From CAWEWH01 sp963812775 (GTDB lineage: Bacteria; Pseudomonadota; Alphaproteobacteria; Rhizobiales; Beijerinckiaceae): DNA of 64,000 nt. Position numbers and translations under genes: made by a program. The notes beneath the pieces were generated by a model. The model was not told the DNA's origin. It was given only the letters and a program-made list of their open reading frames with translations, and ran no database searches. The stretch covers positions 1 to 64,000 of the forward strand of contig CAWEWH010000003.1 of NCBI GenBank assembly GCA_963812775.1, written 5' to 3'. This document shows positions 1 to 8,761 of this stretch, piece by piece (position 1 is the stretch's first letter; each line of letters opens with the position of its first letter).

Positions 1-918
1 GTGGTGACCGTCAACGACCTGGGGCCGGTCGAGACCAACGCGCATCTCCTGCGCTACGATTTGGTGCACGGTCGCTTTCCGAGCGACGTGAAGGTCGAGG
101 ACGACGCCATCGTGGTCGACGGCCGGCAGATCAAGGTGACCGCCATCAAGGATCCGGCCGCCCTCCCCCATAAGGCGCTGAAAATCGACATCGCGCTCGA
201 ATGCACCGGCATCTTCACGTCGAAGGCCCAGGCCAAGGCGCATCTCGAAGCCGGCGCCAAGCGCGTCCTCGTCTCGGCGCCGGCCGACGGCGCCGACCTC
301 ACCGTCGTCTACGGCGTCAACCACGACAAGCTGACCAAGGATCATCTTGTCGTCTCCAACGCCTCGTGCACGACCAACTGTCTGGCGCCGGTCGCCAAGG
401 TGCTCCACGACGCGGTCGGCATCGACAAGGGCTTCATGACGACGATCCACGCCTACACCAACGATCAGCCGACCCTCGACGTGATGCACAAGGATCTCTA
501 CCGCGCCCGCGCCGCGGCGCTGTCGATGATCCCCACCTCCACCGGTGCCGCCAAGGCGGTGGGCCTTGTGCTCCCGGAGCTCAACGGCAAGCTTGATGGC
601 ACGGCGATCCGCGTGCCGACGCCCAACGTCTCGATGATCGACTTCAAGTTCGTGGCCAAGAAGGCCACCACCAAGGAGGAGATCAACGGCGCCATCAAGC
701 GGGCCGCCGAGCAGCAGCTGAAGGGCGTGCTCGCCTACACCAACGATCCCAACGTCTCCATCGACTTCAACCACAATCCGGCCTCTTCGACCTTCCATAT
801 GGACCAGACCAAGGTCATGGACGGCACCTTCGTGCGCGTCATGTCGTGGTACGACAACGAGTGGGGTTTCTCTAACCGAATGGCCGACACGGCCGTTGCC
901 ATGGGCAAGCTACTTTGA
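1..918 (+). CDS. gap: glyceraldehyde-3-phosphate dehydrogenase, 5' end cut by window
   Basis: Catalyses the NAD-dependent oxidation of glyceraldehyde 3-phosphate to 1,3-bisphosphoglycerate in cytosolic glycolysis/gluconeogenesis. The visible 305 residues begin at the VNDLGPVETNAHLLRYD segment, so the N-terminal Rossmann motif (GFGRIGR, about 30 residues) lies before the window. The GTG at base 1 is therefore an internal codon rather than the start. The catalytic Cys is in SNASCTTNC (visible residue about 123), and the C-terminal WYDNEWGFSNRM block is intact. The next gene starts 49 bp downstream, followed by pgk and fba, a typical glycolytic cluster. Confidence 0.97.
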   Translation: MVTVNDLGPVETNAHLLRYDLVHGRFPSDVKVEDDAIVVDGRQIKVTAIKDPAALPHKALKIDIALECTGIFTSKAQAKAHLEAGAKRVLVSAPADGADLTVVYGVNHDKLTKDHLVVSNASCTTNCLAPVAKVLHDAVGIDKGFMTTIHAYTNDQPTLDVMHKDLYRARAAALSMIPTSTGAAKAVGLVLPELNGKLDGTAIRVPTPNVSMIDFKFVAKKATTKEEINGAIKRAAEQQLKGVLAYTNDPNVSIDFNHNPASSTFHMDQTKVMDGTFVRVMSWYDNEWGFSNRMADTAVAMGKLL

Positions 919-967
919 GGCCGTGAGCGGCGCGGCGGCGCCGATCCGGCTGGAACTGGAGGCCGCA

Positions 968-1396
968 ATGAGCGATGCAATGCAAGGCCGCGTCGAGCCG
1001 GTCATCGAACCGCGCCGTGATGAGCCGCGCCGTGATGAGCCGCGCCGCGAGACTGCCATGCCGTCGGCGCACGAGCCGTTCGCGTCGGCCCCGGCCGTGC
1101 GGCCGGCCCTCGATCAGCTGGCGCGCATTGAGGAGAAGTCGGCGCGCATGGAGGAGAAATACGCCCGCGCCGAGGCCATCATGCTGCGCCTGGAACAGAA
1201 GGTGGAGACGGCGACCGGCGTCACCGGCGTGCTCGCCCGCCAGGACGACCTCAACGCGCTGAGCAAGCGCGTCGGCCGATTGCCCGGCTTCGGGGCGCTC
1301 ATCGTCGCCGCCATCGTGGGGGCCATCCTGGCGGCTGTTCTCGTCGTCTTCGCCCAGCACCTGAACGTCGCGAGATTCATCCCGGCGCTCCTATGA
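968..1396 (+). CDS. small membrane-anchored hypothetical protein between gap and pgk
   Basis: A 142-residue protein I do not recognise by family. The N-terminal part is charged and contains a three-fold repeat of a five-residue unit (EPRRD), encoded by 15-bp tandem repeats at 1007-1051. A helical, probably coiled-coil stretch rich in Glu/Arg/Ala follows (LARIEEKSARMEEKYARAE). The C-terminus carries one hydrophobic segment, GFGALIVAAIVGAILAAVLV, so it is probably a tail-anchored inner-membrane protein. The ATG at 968 was preferred because earlier starts would overlap gap and a purine-rich CTGGAGG lies about 7 bp upstream. Its TGA overlaps the pgk ATG (ATGA), suggesting coupled translation. Confidence 0.7.
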   Translation: MSDAMQGRVEPVIEPRRDEPRRDEPRRETAMPSAHEPFASAPAVRPALDQLARIEEKSARMEEKYARAEAIMLRLEQKVETATGVTGVLARQDDLNALSKRVGRLPGFGALIVAAIVGAILAAVLVVFAQHLNVARFIPALL

Positions 1397-2619
1397 GCCG
1401 CGGCGCTGGTAAGAGCCCCGGCGCTTCGATGGGCTTTCGCACGCTCGACGATGCCGACCTCGCGGGAAAACGCGTTCTCGTGCGCGTCGACCTCAACGTG
1501 CCCATGGAGGGCGGCCGCGTCAGCGACGTGACGCGCATCGAGCGCGTCCTGCCGACCATCCGCGACATCGCGGCCAAGGGCGGCAAGGTGATCCTGCTCT
1601 CGCATTTCGGCCGCCCCAAGGGCCGCGATCCCAAGGAGAGCCTGCACCCCCTGGCGCCCGTGCTCGCCGGTCTCCTCGGCAAGCCGGTCGCCTTCGCGGA
1701 GGATTGCATTGGCGAAGCCGCCGCGAACGCCGTGGCCAGGTTGAAGGGCGGCGACGCGCTGCTCCTCGAGAACACGCGCTTCCATTCTGGCGAAGAGAAG
1801 AATGATCCAGCTTTTGTGAAAGCCCTGGCGGCCAATGGCGACATCTATGTGAACGACGCCTTCTCGGCGGCACATCGCGCGCACGCCTCGACCGAAGGTC
1901 TCGCCCACGCGTTGCCGGCCTATGCCGGCCGCAGCATGCAGGCGGAGCTCGAGGCCCTGTCGGCGGCGCTCGACAAGCCGCAGCGCCCGGTCATCGCCGT
2001 CGTGGGCGGCGCCAAGGTGTCGACCAAGATCGATCTTCTGGAGAACCTCGTCGGCAAGGTCGAGGCGCTGGTCATCGGCGGCGGCATGGCCAACACGTTC
2101 CTCGCCGCCCGCGGCCTGCCGATCGGCCGTTCCCTCGCCGAGCGCGATCTGGCGGCGACGGCCAACCGCATCATGGCAAGGGCCGTCGAGACTGGCTGCG
2201 CCATCGTCCTGCCGGTGGACGCCGTGGTGGCCGAACGCTTCGAGGCCGGCGCGCCGGCCCGGGAATACGGTGTCGAGGCCGTGCCGGATGCCGGCATGAT
2301 CCTCGATGTCGGCGCAAAATCCCTCGACCGCATCAACGCCGCCATGGACGAGGCCAAGACGCTTGTTTGGAACGGGCCTCTCGGTGCCTTCGAGACAAAG
2401 CCGTTCGACCGGGCGACGGTCGCGGCCGCCCGCCACGCGGCGGAGCGCACGCGCCAGGGCAAGCTGCTGACGGTGGCCGGCGGCGGCGATACGGTGGCGG
2501 CGCTCAATGCGGCGGGCGTCGCCGACGATTTCACTTATGTGTCCACGGCCGGCGGGGCCTTTCTCGAATGGCTGGAGGGCAAGGCGCTGCCCGGCGTCGA
2601 GGCGTTGCGCGCAAAGTAG
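1393..2619 (+). CDS. pgk: phosphoglycerate kinase
   Basis: Transfers phosphate from 1,3-bisphosphoglycerate to ADP in glycolysis, and runs in reverse in gluconeogenesis. Family signatures are all present: RVDLNVP near the N-terminus, the substrate-binding LLSHFGRPKG, GGAKVSTK, the WNGPLGAFE block and the glycine-rich GGGDTVAAL nucleotide loop near the C-terminus. The full frame is 408 aa. An in-frame ATG at 1429 would give 396 aa, closer to the usual length, and begins at the conserved GFRTLDDADL. The 1393 ATG overlaps the upstream stop as ATGA, so I keep it as the outer start. Located between gap and fba in one strand-matched run. Confidence 0.97.
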   Translation: MSRGAGKSPGASMGFRTLDDADLAGKRVLVRVDLNVPMEGGRVSDVTRIERVLPTIRDIAAKGGKVILLSHFGRPKGRDPKESLHPLAPVLAGLLGKPVAFAEDCIGEAAANAVARLKGGDALLLENTRFHSGEEKNDPAFVKALAANGDIYVNDAFSAAHRAHASTEGLAHALPAYAGRSMQAELEALSAALDKPQRPVIAVVGGAKVSTKIDLLENLVGKVEALVIGGGMANTFLAARGLPIGRSLAERDLAATANRIMARAVETGCAIVLPVDAVVAERFEAGAPAREYGVEAVPDAGMILDVGAKSLDRINAAMDEAKTLVWNGPLGAFETKPFDRATVAAARHAAERTRQGKLLTVAGGGDTVAALNAAGVADDFTYVSTAGGAFLEWLEGKALPGVEALRAK

Positions 2620-2753
2620 ATGGCGAAAGGCCACGCTGACGCCGCGCAATGATCCGGCATTTGCCTAAGCGGCGCCCGCTTGGTTAAACAGCGTGAATTG
2701 CCGTGCGGCCGGCGCGCCCGCCGCACGAAGATCACGAAGATATGGAGGCAGGC

Positions 2754-3782
2754 ATGAATCTCGATCAATTGGTGAAGGTTGCCAACGCCATGGTGCAGCC
2801 CGGCAAGGGCATCCTGGCGGCCGACGAGAGTTCCAGCACCATCCAGAAACGCTTCGACGCCATCGGCGTGGAATCGACCCCCGACAACCGCCGCGACTAT
2901 CGCGAGCTCTTGTTCCGGTCCACCGCCGCCATGAAGGAGCACATTTCCGGCGTCATCCTGTACGACGAGACGCTGCGCCAGAAGGCCAAGGACGGCACGC
3001 CCCTCGTCAAGCTCATCGAGGCGGCCGGCGCGGTGCCCGGCATCAAGGTCGACAACGGCGCCAAGCCGCTGCCCTCCTGCCCCGGCGAGACCATCACCGA
3101 GGGCCTCGACGGCCTGCGTGAGCGCCTCGCCGAGTACGGGAAGCTCGGCGCCCGCTTCGCCAAATGGCGCGCCGTCATCGACATCGGCGACGCCAAGCCG
3201 AGCTACACGGCGATCAGCGCCAACGCCCACGCGCTCGCCCGCTATGCGGCCCTGTGCCAGGAGGCCGACATCGTGCCGATCGTCGAGCCGGAAGTGCTCA
3301 TGGACGGCGACCATGACATCGGCCGCTGTTCGGAGGTCACCGAATGGGTGCTGAAGGAAGTCTACCAGGAGCTGTTCTATCAACGCATCGTGCTGGAAGG
3401 CACGGTGCTGAAGCCCAACATGGTCATCCCCGGCCGCAAGGCGAAGAAGCAGGCTTCCGTCGACGAGGTGGCGCGCGAGACCATGAAGGTTCTGAAGCGC
3501 TGCGTGCCGGCCGCTGTGCCGGGCATCGCCTTCCTGTCGGGCGGTCAGTCGGACGAGGAGGCGACCGCCCATCTCGACGCCATGAACAAGCTCGGCCCCC
3601 TGCCGTGGAAGCTCACCTTCAGTTACGGGCGAGCCCTGCAGGCCGCGCCCCAGAAGGCCTGGTCCGGCAAGGCCCAGAACGTGCCGGCCGCCCAGGAGGC
3701 GTTCTCGCACCGGGCCCGCATGAACGGGCTCGCCTCGAAGGGGCAATGGCAATCGAGCCTGGAGAAGAAGAAAGCGGCCTGA
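2754..3782 (+). CDS. fba: class I fructose-bisphosphate aldolase
   Basis: Cleaves fructose 1,6-bisphosphate to dihydroxyacetone phosphate and glyceraldehyde 3-phosphate through a Schiff-base lysine. The 342-aa product has the class I hallmarks: ILAADESS near the N-terminus, KWRAVIDIG, the EPEVLMDGDHD block, VLKPNMVIPG containing the Schiff-base Lys, and FLSGGQSDEEAT. The ATG at 2754 is chosen because GGAGG sits at 2744-2748, and the frame opens further upstream only into low-quality sequence. It lies 134 bp after pgk, so it may have its own promoter. Use of a class I rather than a class II aldolase here is clear from the sequence. Confidence 0.96.
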   Translation: MNLDQLVKVANAMVQPGKGILAADESSSTIQKRFDAIGVESTPDNRRDYRELLFRSTAAMKEHISGVILYDETLRQKAKDGTPLVKLIEAAGAVPGIKVDNGAKPLPSCPGETITEGLDGLRERLAEYGKLGARFAKWRAVIDIGDAKPSYTAISANAHALARYAALCQEADIVPIVEPEVLMDGDHDIGRCSEVTEWVLKEVYQELFYQRIVLEGTVLKPNMVIPGRKAKKQASVDEVARETMKVLKRCVPAAVPGIAFLSGGQSDEEATAHLDAMNKLGPLPWKLTFSYGRALQAAPQKAWSGKAQNVPAAQEAFSHRARMNGLASKGQWQSSLEKKKAA

Positions 3783-3850
3783 GGCCGCCGCGAGAACGCC
3801 GCACTCGCTTGTCAGACGGGGCTCAAGAGGCCACGGCTGAAGAATCAAGA

Positions 3851-4486
3851 ATGAGCTCATCTCGCCTCTATCTCGTGTCGCCCCTGATCGCCGATGCGGG
3901 CGCCTTCGCGCCGAGCCTCGGCGAGGCGTGCGCGGCCGGCGAGGTGGCGGCGGTGCTGCTCAGATTCGCGGACGCCGACGAGCGCGCCGGCGTCAACCGC
4001 ATCAAGGAGCTTGCCCCCATCGCCCAGAAGCAGGGATGCGCCGTCATCATCACGGCGCCGCCGCAGGTGGCGGTGCGCGGCGGCGCCGACGGCGTCCACC
4101 TTCCCGGCCGCGACATGGGCCCCCTGAAGCGGGCGCTCACCGCGCTGAAGCCGGAGCGCATCGTCGGGGCCGGCGATGTGCGCTCGCGTCACGACGCCAT
4201 GCAGGCCGGCGAGACCGGCGTCGACTATGTCATGTTCGGCGAGCCGCGCCCTGACGGCAGCCTGCCGCCCCTCGATACGACGCTGGAGCGCGTCGCCTGG
4301 TGGAGCGAGATATTCGAAGTGCCGTGTGTCGCCTTCGCGGCCTCCTTCGAGGCGGCCGGCGAGCTCGCCGCCGCCAAGCCCGAATTCATTGCGCTTGGCG
4401 ACGCCGTGTGGGCGCATCCCGGCGGCGCCGGCGAGGCGGTCCTTCGCGCGCTCGGCGCCATCGGCGGCACGGTGGCGGCGCCATGA
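3851..4486 (+). CDS. thiamine-phosphate synthase/TenI-like protein
   Basis: A 211-aa TIM-barrel protein of the ThiE/TenI superfamily. Visible matches are YLVSP at the N-terminus, the GADGVHLPG strand-loop, and VDYVMFGEPRPDG, which corresponds to the DYVxxGPVF segment of ThiE. ThiE joins HMP-PP and HET-P to make thiamine phosphate. Several canonical ThiE residues differ (for example PG after VHL, and EP for PV), so it may be a TenI-like paralogue with another role. Position after fba and 4-bp stop/start overlap with the next gene are consistent with an operon. The ATG at 3851 is the first Met fitting the family N-terminus. Confidence 0.75.
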   Translation: MSSSRLYLVSPLIADAGAFAPSLGEACAAGEVAAVLLRFADADERAGVNRIKELAPIAQKQGCAVIITAPPQVAVRGGADGVHLPGRDMGPLKRALTALKPERIVGAGDVRSRHDAMQAGETGVDYVMFGEPRPDGSLPPLDTTLERVAWWSEIFEVPCVAFAASFEAAGELAAAKPEFIALGDAVWAHPGGAGEAVLRALGAIGGTVAAP

Positions 4487-5502
4487 AACGCAACGTGAAG
4501 CGCCTGGAGGCAACGGGGTATGCGCTCATCGTCGCGCTCGCCCTGGCCGGCAATGGCTTGGCGCAGTCGACGAAGCTGCGCGCCGGTCCGTCGCCCGAGC
4601 AAGCGGCGAAGCCGGAGGACATCCCGACGCTGCCGCAGAACGACGATCCGAGCCTCGAGGATGCCTTCGCGGCGTATCAGCGCGGCTTCTACCAGACCGC
4701 CTTCAAGGCCGCGACGCGCCGCGTCGACAAGAACCCGGATGACTCCGCCGCCATGACGTTGCTCGCCGAGCTCTACGCCCAGGGTTTCGGCGTCAAGCAG
4801 GATTTGATCATGGCGGCCGCCTGGTATCGCCGCGCCGCCGACTTGGGGGACGGCAACGCCGCCCATCAGCTCGGCATGATGCACCTGCAGGGCCGCGGCG
4901 TCGCGGCCGACAAGAAGCGTGGCCTCGAGCTTCTCGGGCAGGCGGCCGACAAGGGCCACGTCGCCGCCACCTACAATCTCGCCCTTGCGCTGCTTGGCCG
5001 CGGCGAGCCGAAGGATATGGAGCGCGCCGCAATCCTTCTGCAGCGCGCCGCGCGCGCCGATCTCGGCGAGGCGCAATATGCCCTCGCCGTGCTCTACAAG
5101 CAGGGCCACGGCGTTGCGCGCGACATGGCTCGCGCCGCCGCGCTCATGAAGCAGGCGGCTGATCACGAGGTCGTGGCCGCGCAGGTCGAATACGCCATCA
5201 TGCTGTTCAACGGCGACAGCGTCGGCCGCGACGAGCAGGCGTCCGCCAAGCTTTTCGCCCGCGCCGCCGGCAAGGGTAACGCCATCGCCCAGAACCGGCT
5301 GGCGCGGCTCTTGGCGGCCGGCCGCGGGCTGCGCAAGGACATGGTCGAGGCCGCTGCCTGGCATCTCGCGGCCTCGCGCCAGGGCCTCACCGACAGCTGG
5401 CTCGACGAGGCGCTGAAGTCGCTCAGCGACGACGAGCGCAGGAAGGCGCAGGAGCTTGCCGAGCTGCGCGGCGCCGGCGGCGACGCCGTTATGAAGCCTT
5501 GA
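4483..5502 (+). CDS. Sel1-like (TPR-type) repeat secreted protein
   Basis: A 339-aa protein with an N-terminal signal-like segment (YALIVALALAGNGLAQS) followed by at least six Sel1-like repeats of about 36 residues. Recognisable units contain A..LG.MHLQGRGVAADKKRGLE, AQYALAVLYKQGHGVARD and AQNRLARLLAAGRGLRKD. Sel1 repeats form alpha-solenoids that bind partner proteins, and secreted ones act in the periplasm, sometimes in envelope or exopolysaccharide signalling. The specific partner cannot be told from sequence. The ATG overlaps the preceding TGA (ATGA), implying translational coupling to the ThiE-like gene. Confidence 0.85.
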   Translation: MKRNVKRLEATGYALIVALALAGNGLAQSTKLRAGPSPEQAAKPEDIPTLPQNDDPSLEDAFAAYQRGFYQTAFKAATRRVDKNPDDSAAMTLLAELYAQGFGVKQDLIMAAAWYRRAADLGDGNAAHQLGMMHLQGRGVAADKKRGLELLGQAADKGHVAATYNLALALLGRGEPKDMERAAILLQRAARADLGEAQYALAVLYKQGHGVARDMARAAALMKQAADHEVVAAQVEYAIMLFNGDSVGRDEQASAKLFARAAGKGNAIAQNRLARLLAAGRGLRKDMVEAAAWHLAASRQGLTDSWLDEALKSLSDDERRKAQELAELRGAGGDAVMKP

Positions 5503-5556
5503 CCTGACACGGCGCGGCGGGCCACATGGCCGCCGCCCTTCCCATCCCGAGGTCCA

Positions 5557-6348
5557 ATGATCCGTTCGCCGCTCATGACGGTGATGACCGACGCCGCCAT
5601 GAAGGCGGCACGCTCGCTCAAGCGCGATTTCGGCGAGGTCGGCGAGCTGCAGGTGTCGCGCAAGGGCCCTGGCGATTTCGTCTCCGCCGCCGACCGCAAG
5701 GCCGAGGGGATCATCCGCTCCACCCTCGAGAAGGCCCGGCCCGGCTGGGGCTTCGTGCTCGAGGAGACCGGCATCGTCGAGGGCACCGACAAGTCGCACC
5801 GCTGGCACGTCGATCCCCTCGACGGCACCACCAACTTCCTGCACGCCATCCCGCACTTCTGCATCTCCATCGGCCTCGAGCGCGAGGGCGTCCCGGTCGC
5901 CGGGCTGATCTACGACCCCATCAAGGACGAGCTTTTCGCCGCCGAGCGCGGCAAGGGCGCCTTTCTCAACAACAAGCGCATGCGGGTCACCGCCCGCACC
6001 GCCTTCGACGAGGCGCTCATCATCTGCGGCCTGCCGCATATCGGCCGCCCCAACCAGCCGCTCTTCCTGAAGGAGCTGGCCGCCGTGCTGGCGCGCGCCG
6101 GCGGCGTGCGCCGGCTCGGCGCGGCTGCCCTCGATCTGGCCTACGTCGCCTGCGGGCGCGCCGACGGCTATTGGGAGCGCGACATCAGGAGCTGGGATTT
6201 GTGCGCCGGCTGGATGCTGGTGCGCGAGGCCGGCGGCTTCCTCACCGACGCCGACGGCAAGGCGAACCCCTTCGCCACCGGCTCAGTCGCCTGCGGCAAC
6301 GAAGCGATCCACCGCGAGCTCTTGGCGCTCATCAAGACCGCCGCCTGA
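5557..6348 (+). CDS. inositol monophosphatase family protein (SuhB-like)
   Basis: A 263-aa Mg2+-dependent, Li+-sensitive phosphatase-fold protein. Family motifs are complete: LEETG (metal-binding Glu), WHVDPLDGTTNFLH (motif A), and WDLCAGWMLVREAGG (motif B). The closest activity class is inositol-1-phosphatase, which in bacteria is usually SuhB, and which may also have an RNA polymerase/NusA-associated role known from Escherichia coli. Substrate cannot be assigned from sequence. It starts 55 bp after the Sel1 gene on the same strand. A second IMPase-fold gene lies at 53300. Confidence 0.9.
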   Translation: MIRSPLMTVMTDAAMKAARSLKRDFGEVGELQVSRKGPGDFVSAADRKAEGIIRSTLEKARPGWGFVLEETGIVEGTDKSHRWHVDPLDGTTNFLHAIPHFCISIGLEREGVPVAGLIYDPIKDELFAAERGKGAFLNNKRMRVTARTAFDEALIICGLPHIGRPNQPLFLKELAAVLARAGGVRRLGAAALDLAYVACGRADGYWERDIRSWDLCAGWMLVREAGGFLTDADGKANPFATGSVACGNEAIHRELLALIKTAA

Positions 6349-6559
6349 CGGCTGCTTCCAGAGACACGAATCGTTCGAGGCGCTTCGTCCGCCCCCTCCG
6401 CTCCCCAACCCGGGATAGGAGCTCTTCGCGATGACTTAAAATTCTTGTTGATGAAGGGCTTCGGTCACACGGCTGCCCAGAAGTCGTGATCTGCGAGCCG
6501 CGCTTGATCCGGGCGGCCGCACCGGCGAACATGCAGCATTCGAGGAAGGCGATCGACCC

Positions 6560-7549
6560 ATGGCGGCCAACCCATCGCGACTCTCGTCACCGAGCATCTA
6601 CCTGCTGCGCATGGTGGTGTTCCTGACCCTCGTCGGCTTCCTGGCGCTGTTCCTCTATCGCGAGATCTACGCCGCCTTCTGGTTCAACCCCTTCCTCAAC
6701 GGCGTCATCGGCGGCGTGCTGTTCATCGGCATCGTGCTGGCGCTGCGCCAGGTGGGGCGGCTCTTCGCCGAGGTGCGCTGGATCAACAACGCCCGCCGCG
6801 AAGACCCCAAGAAGACGCGCCGCCCCCCGACCCTGCTCGCGCCGGTCGCGGCGCTGCTTGGCGACCACCTCGACCGCCCGGCTGTGTCCATGCTGGCCAT
6901 GCGCTCGATCCTCGATTCGCTCGCCTCCCGCCTCGACGAGAACCGCGACATCGTGCGCTATCTGGCGGGCCTGCTGATCTTCCTCGGCCTGCTCGGCACC
7001 TTCTGGGGCCTGCTCGAGACGGTGAGCAAGGTCGGTCAGGTCATCCAGTCGCTGCGCCCCGGCACCGATGCCGGCGCCCAGTTCAACGACCTGAAGGCCG
7101 GCCTTGCGGCGCCGCTCGGCGGCATGGGCATCTCGTTCTCGTCCTCGCTGTTCGGCCTCGCCGGCTCCCTCGTGGTTGGCTTCCTCGATCTGCAGGCCGG
7201 CCAGGCGCAAAACCGTTTCTACACCGAGCTCGAGGATTGGCTTGCCGCCAATGTCAGCGACGTGAACGAAGCAAAGCCGCTTATGCTGCCGCCGCCACAA
7301 TCGGCCGCCGACATGAGCGAGGCGCTTGAGCGCCTGGCGGCGGCGCTGGCCGATTCCGGCGGCGGCCGCGCCTCGACCCAGGCCATGGCCAGCCTCGCCG
7401 AGGGCATCCAGGGCCTGGTGCAGCACATGCGCTCCGAGCAGCAGCTCATCCGCGACTGGGTCGAGGCGCAAGCCGACCAGCAGCGCGAGATCCGCCGCGT
7501 GCTGGAGCGGCTGGCTGCCGGCCGCGGCAGCCGTGAGAAGGTCAGCTGA
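6560..7549 (+). CDS. MotA/TolQ/ExbB-type proton channel family membrane protein
   Basis: A 329-aa inner-membrane protein. Hydrophobic helices lie at about residues 10-30, 37-58, 134-156 and 188-212, the last two separated by the GLAAPLGGMGISFSSSLFG segment typical of MotA/ExbB. The C-terminal 110 residues are cytoplasmic and helical. It is stop/start coupled to a MotB/OmpA-like partner (TGATG overlap), so the two probably form a proton-driven stator-type complex. No flagellar, Tol or Ton genes are nearby, and the real force acceptor is unknown. Upstream 6349-6559 holds no recognisable gene. Confidence 0.85.
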   Translation: MAANPSRLSSPSIYLLRMVVFLTLVGFLALFLYREIYAAFWFNPFLNGVIGGVLFIGIVLALRQVGRLFAEVRWINNARREDPKKTRRPPTLLAPVAALLGDHLDRPAVSMLAMRSILDSLASRLDENRDIVRYLAGLLIFLGLLGTFWGLLETVSKVGQVIQSLRPGTDAGAQFNDLKAGLAAPLGGMGISFSSSLFGLAGSLVVGFLDLQAGQAQNRFYTELEDWLAANVSDVNEAKPLMLPPPQSAADMSEALERLAAALADSGGGRASTQAMASLAEGIQGLVQHMRSEQQLIRDWVEAQADQQREIRRVLERLAAGRGSREKVS

Positions 7550-8580
7550 TGGCGCTGTCGCGCAGCCGCCGCATCGGCCGGCCCGTCGACTACTGGCCGG
7601 GCTTCGTCGACGCGCTGTCGACGCTTGTCCTGGCCATCGTGTTCATCCTGTCGGTGTTCGTGTTGGCGCAGTTTTTCGTGTCGCAGGAGATCACCGGCAA
7701 GGACACGGCGCTGGAACGCCTCAACCGCCAGATCTCCGAGCTGACCGACCTTTTGGCCCTGGAGCGCTCGGCGAAAAAGAACGTCGAAGACAATCTGGCG
7801 CTGTTGCAGTCCTCGCTGAAGAGCATCGAGGCCGACAGGGCGCGGCTGCAAGGCCTGCTCGATGCCGGCACCGCCTCGGGTGCGGTGGCGGAAGCGCGCA
7901 GCGGTCAGCTCTCCACGCAGCTCGACAGCGAGAAGCAGGTTTCCTCGCGCGCCCTGGCGCAGGTCGAGCTCCTGAACCAGCAGATCGCCGCCATGCGCCG
8001 CCAGCTCGCCGCCCTTGAAGAGGCGCTCTCGGCGTCAGAGAACCGCGACAAGGAGAGCCAGGCGCGCATCGCCGACCTCGGCAGCCGCCTCAACGTCGCC
8101 CTGGCGCAGCGCGTCCAGGAGCTCGCCCGCTACCGCTCCGATTTCTTTGGGCGGCTGCGGCAGATCCTCAGCGGCCGCCAGGACATCCGCGTCGTCGGCG
8201 ATCGTTTCGTGTTCCAGTCCGAAGTCTTCTTCGACGTCGGCCAGGCGGTCCTGAAGCAGGAGGGCCAGGCCGAGCTCGACAAGATCGCCTCCGCCATCCT
8301 CGATCTCGCCAAGGACATCCCGCCCGACCTGCCGTGGGTGCTGCGCGTCGACGGCCATACCGACAAGCGCCCGATCTCCGGCACCGGCGAGTTCAAGTCC
8401 AACTGGTCGCTGTCGGCGGGGCGCGCCATCTCGGTGGTGCAATATCTCGCCGCCAAGAGCGTGCCGCCACAGCGCCTGCTCGCCGCCGGCTTCGGCGAGT
8501 TCCAGCCGCTGGAGCTTGGCGACAGCGAGGACGCCTATCGCCGCAACCGCCGCATCGAGCTCAAGCTGACGGAAAGATAG
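7549..8580 (+). CDS. OmpA/MotB-domain peptidoglycan-binding partner
   Basis: A 343-aa protein with one N-terminal membrane helix (FVDALSTLVLAIVFILSVFV) that contains an Asp in the position of the MotB proton-carrying residue. A long periplasmic coiled coil (about residues 50-195) and a C-terminal OmpA-like domain (about 225-343) follow. The OmpA domain shows VDGHTDKRPISG and the N..LS..RA..V pattern that binds diaminopimelate in peptidoglycan. The start codon shares its A with the TGA of the MotA-like gene, so the pair is very likely co-produced as a stator-like complex. The coiled coil is unusually long compared with MotB. Confidence 0.87.
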   Translation: MALSRSRRIGRPVDYWPGFVDALSTLVLAIVFILSVFVLAQFFVSQEITGKDTALERLNRQISELTDLLALERSAKKNVEDNLALLQSSLKSIEADRARLQGLLDAGTASGAVAEARSGQLSTQLDSEKQVSSRALAQVELLNQQIAAMRRQLAALEEALSASENRDKESQARIADLGSRLNVALAQRVQELARYRSDFFGRLRQILSGRQDIRVVGDRFVFQSEVFFDVGQAVLKQEGQAELDKIASAILDLAKDIPPDLPWVLRVDGHTDKRPISGTGEFKSNWSLSAGRAISVVQYLAAKSVPPQRLLAAGFGEFQPLELGDSEDAYRRNRRIELKLTER

Positions 8581-8761
8581 ATCCCCGATGTCATCCCAGG
8601 CGACTGCGCGCAGCGCACGAGACCCGGGACCCCATCCGTGATGTCGACCAGCACGAGCCGGTGCAGACGAAGAGGCAACGGAATGGTTCCCGGCTCTCGC
8701 GGAGCCTGTCATCGGGGCGGCCTTCGGCCGGCCCGTTGGCTCGGCCGGGATAACCATGGGG
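8581..8761. repeat. palindromic intergenic repeat at a convergent gene boundary
   Basis: The 181 bp between the convergent OmpA-like and ABC exporter genes carry no gene. They contain inverted segments such as GACCCGGGACCCCATCC (about 8621-8637) opposed by GGGATAACCATGGGGTC (about 8748-8764), and a short GGCCTTCGGCC hairpin. This is the look of a dispersed alphaproteobacterial palindromic repeat. I cannot name the family, and no second copy was seen in this window. Confidence 0.4.

Noticed and set aside
4225..6039. Long antisense frames over the Sel1 and IMPase genes (and similar ones elsewhere)
   Set aside because: They are opposite-strand shadows of GC-rich coding sequence, with no family motifs and strong protein evidence on the other strand.
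6560..8580. Zorya-type anti-phage system (ZorA/ZorB resemble MotA/OmpA)
   Set aside because: No ZorC, ZorD or ZorE-like gene follows. The next gene is an ABC exporter on the other strand.
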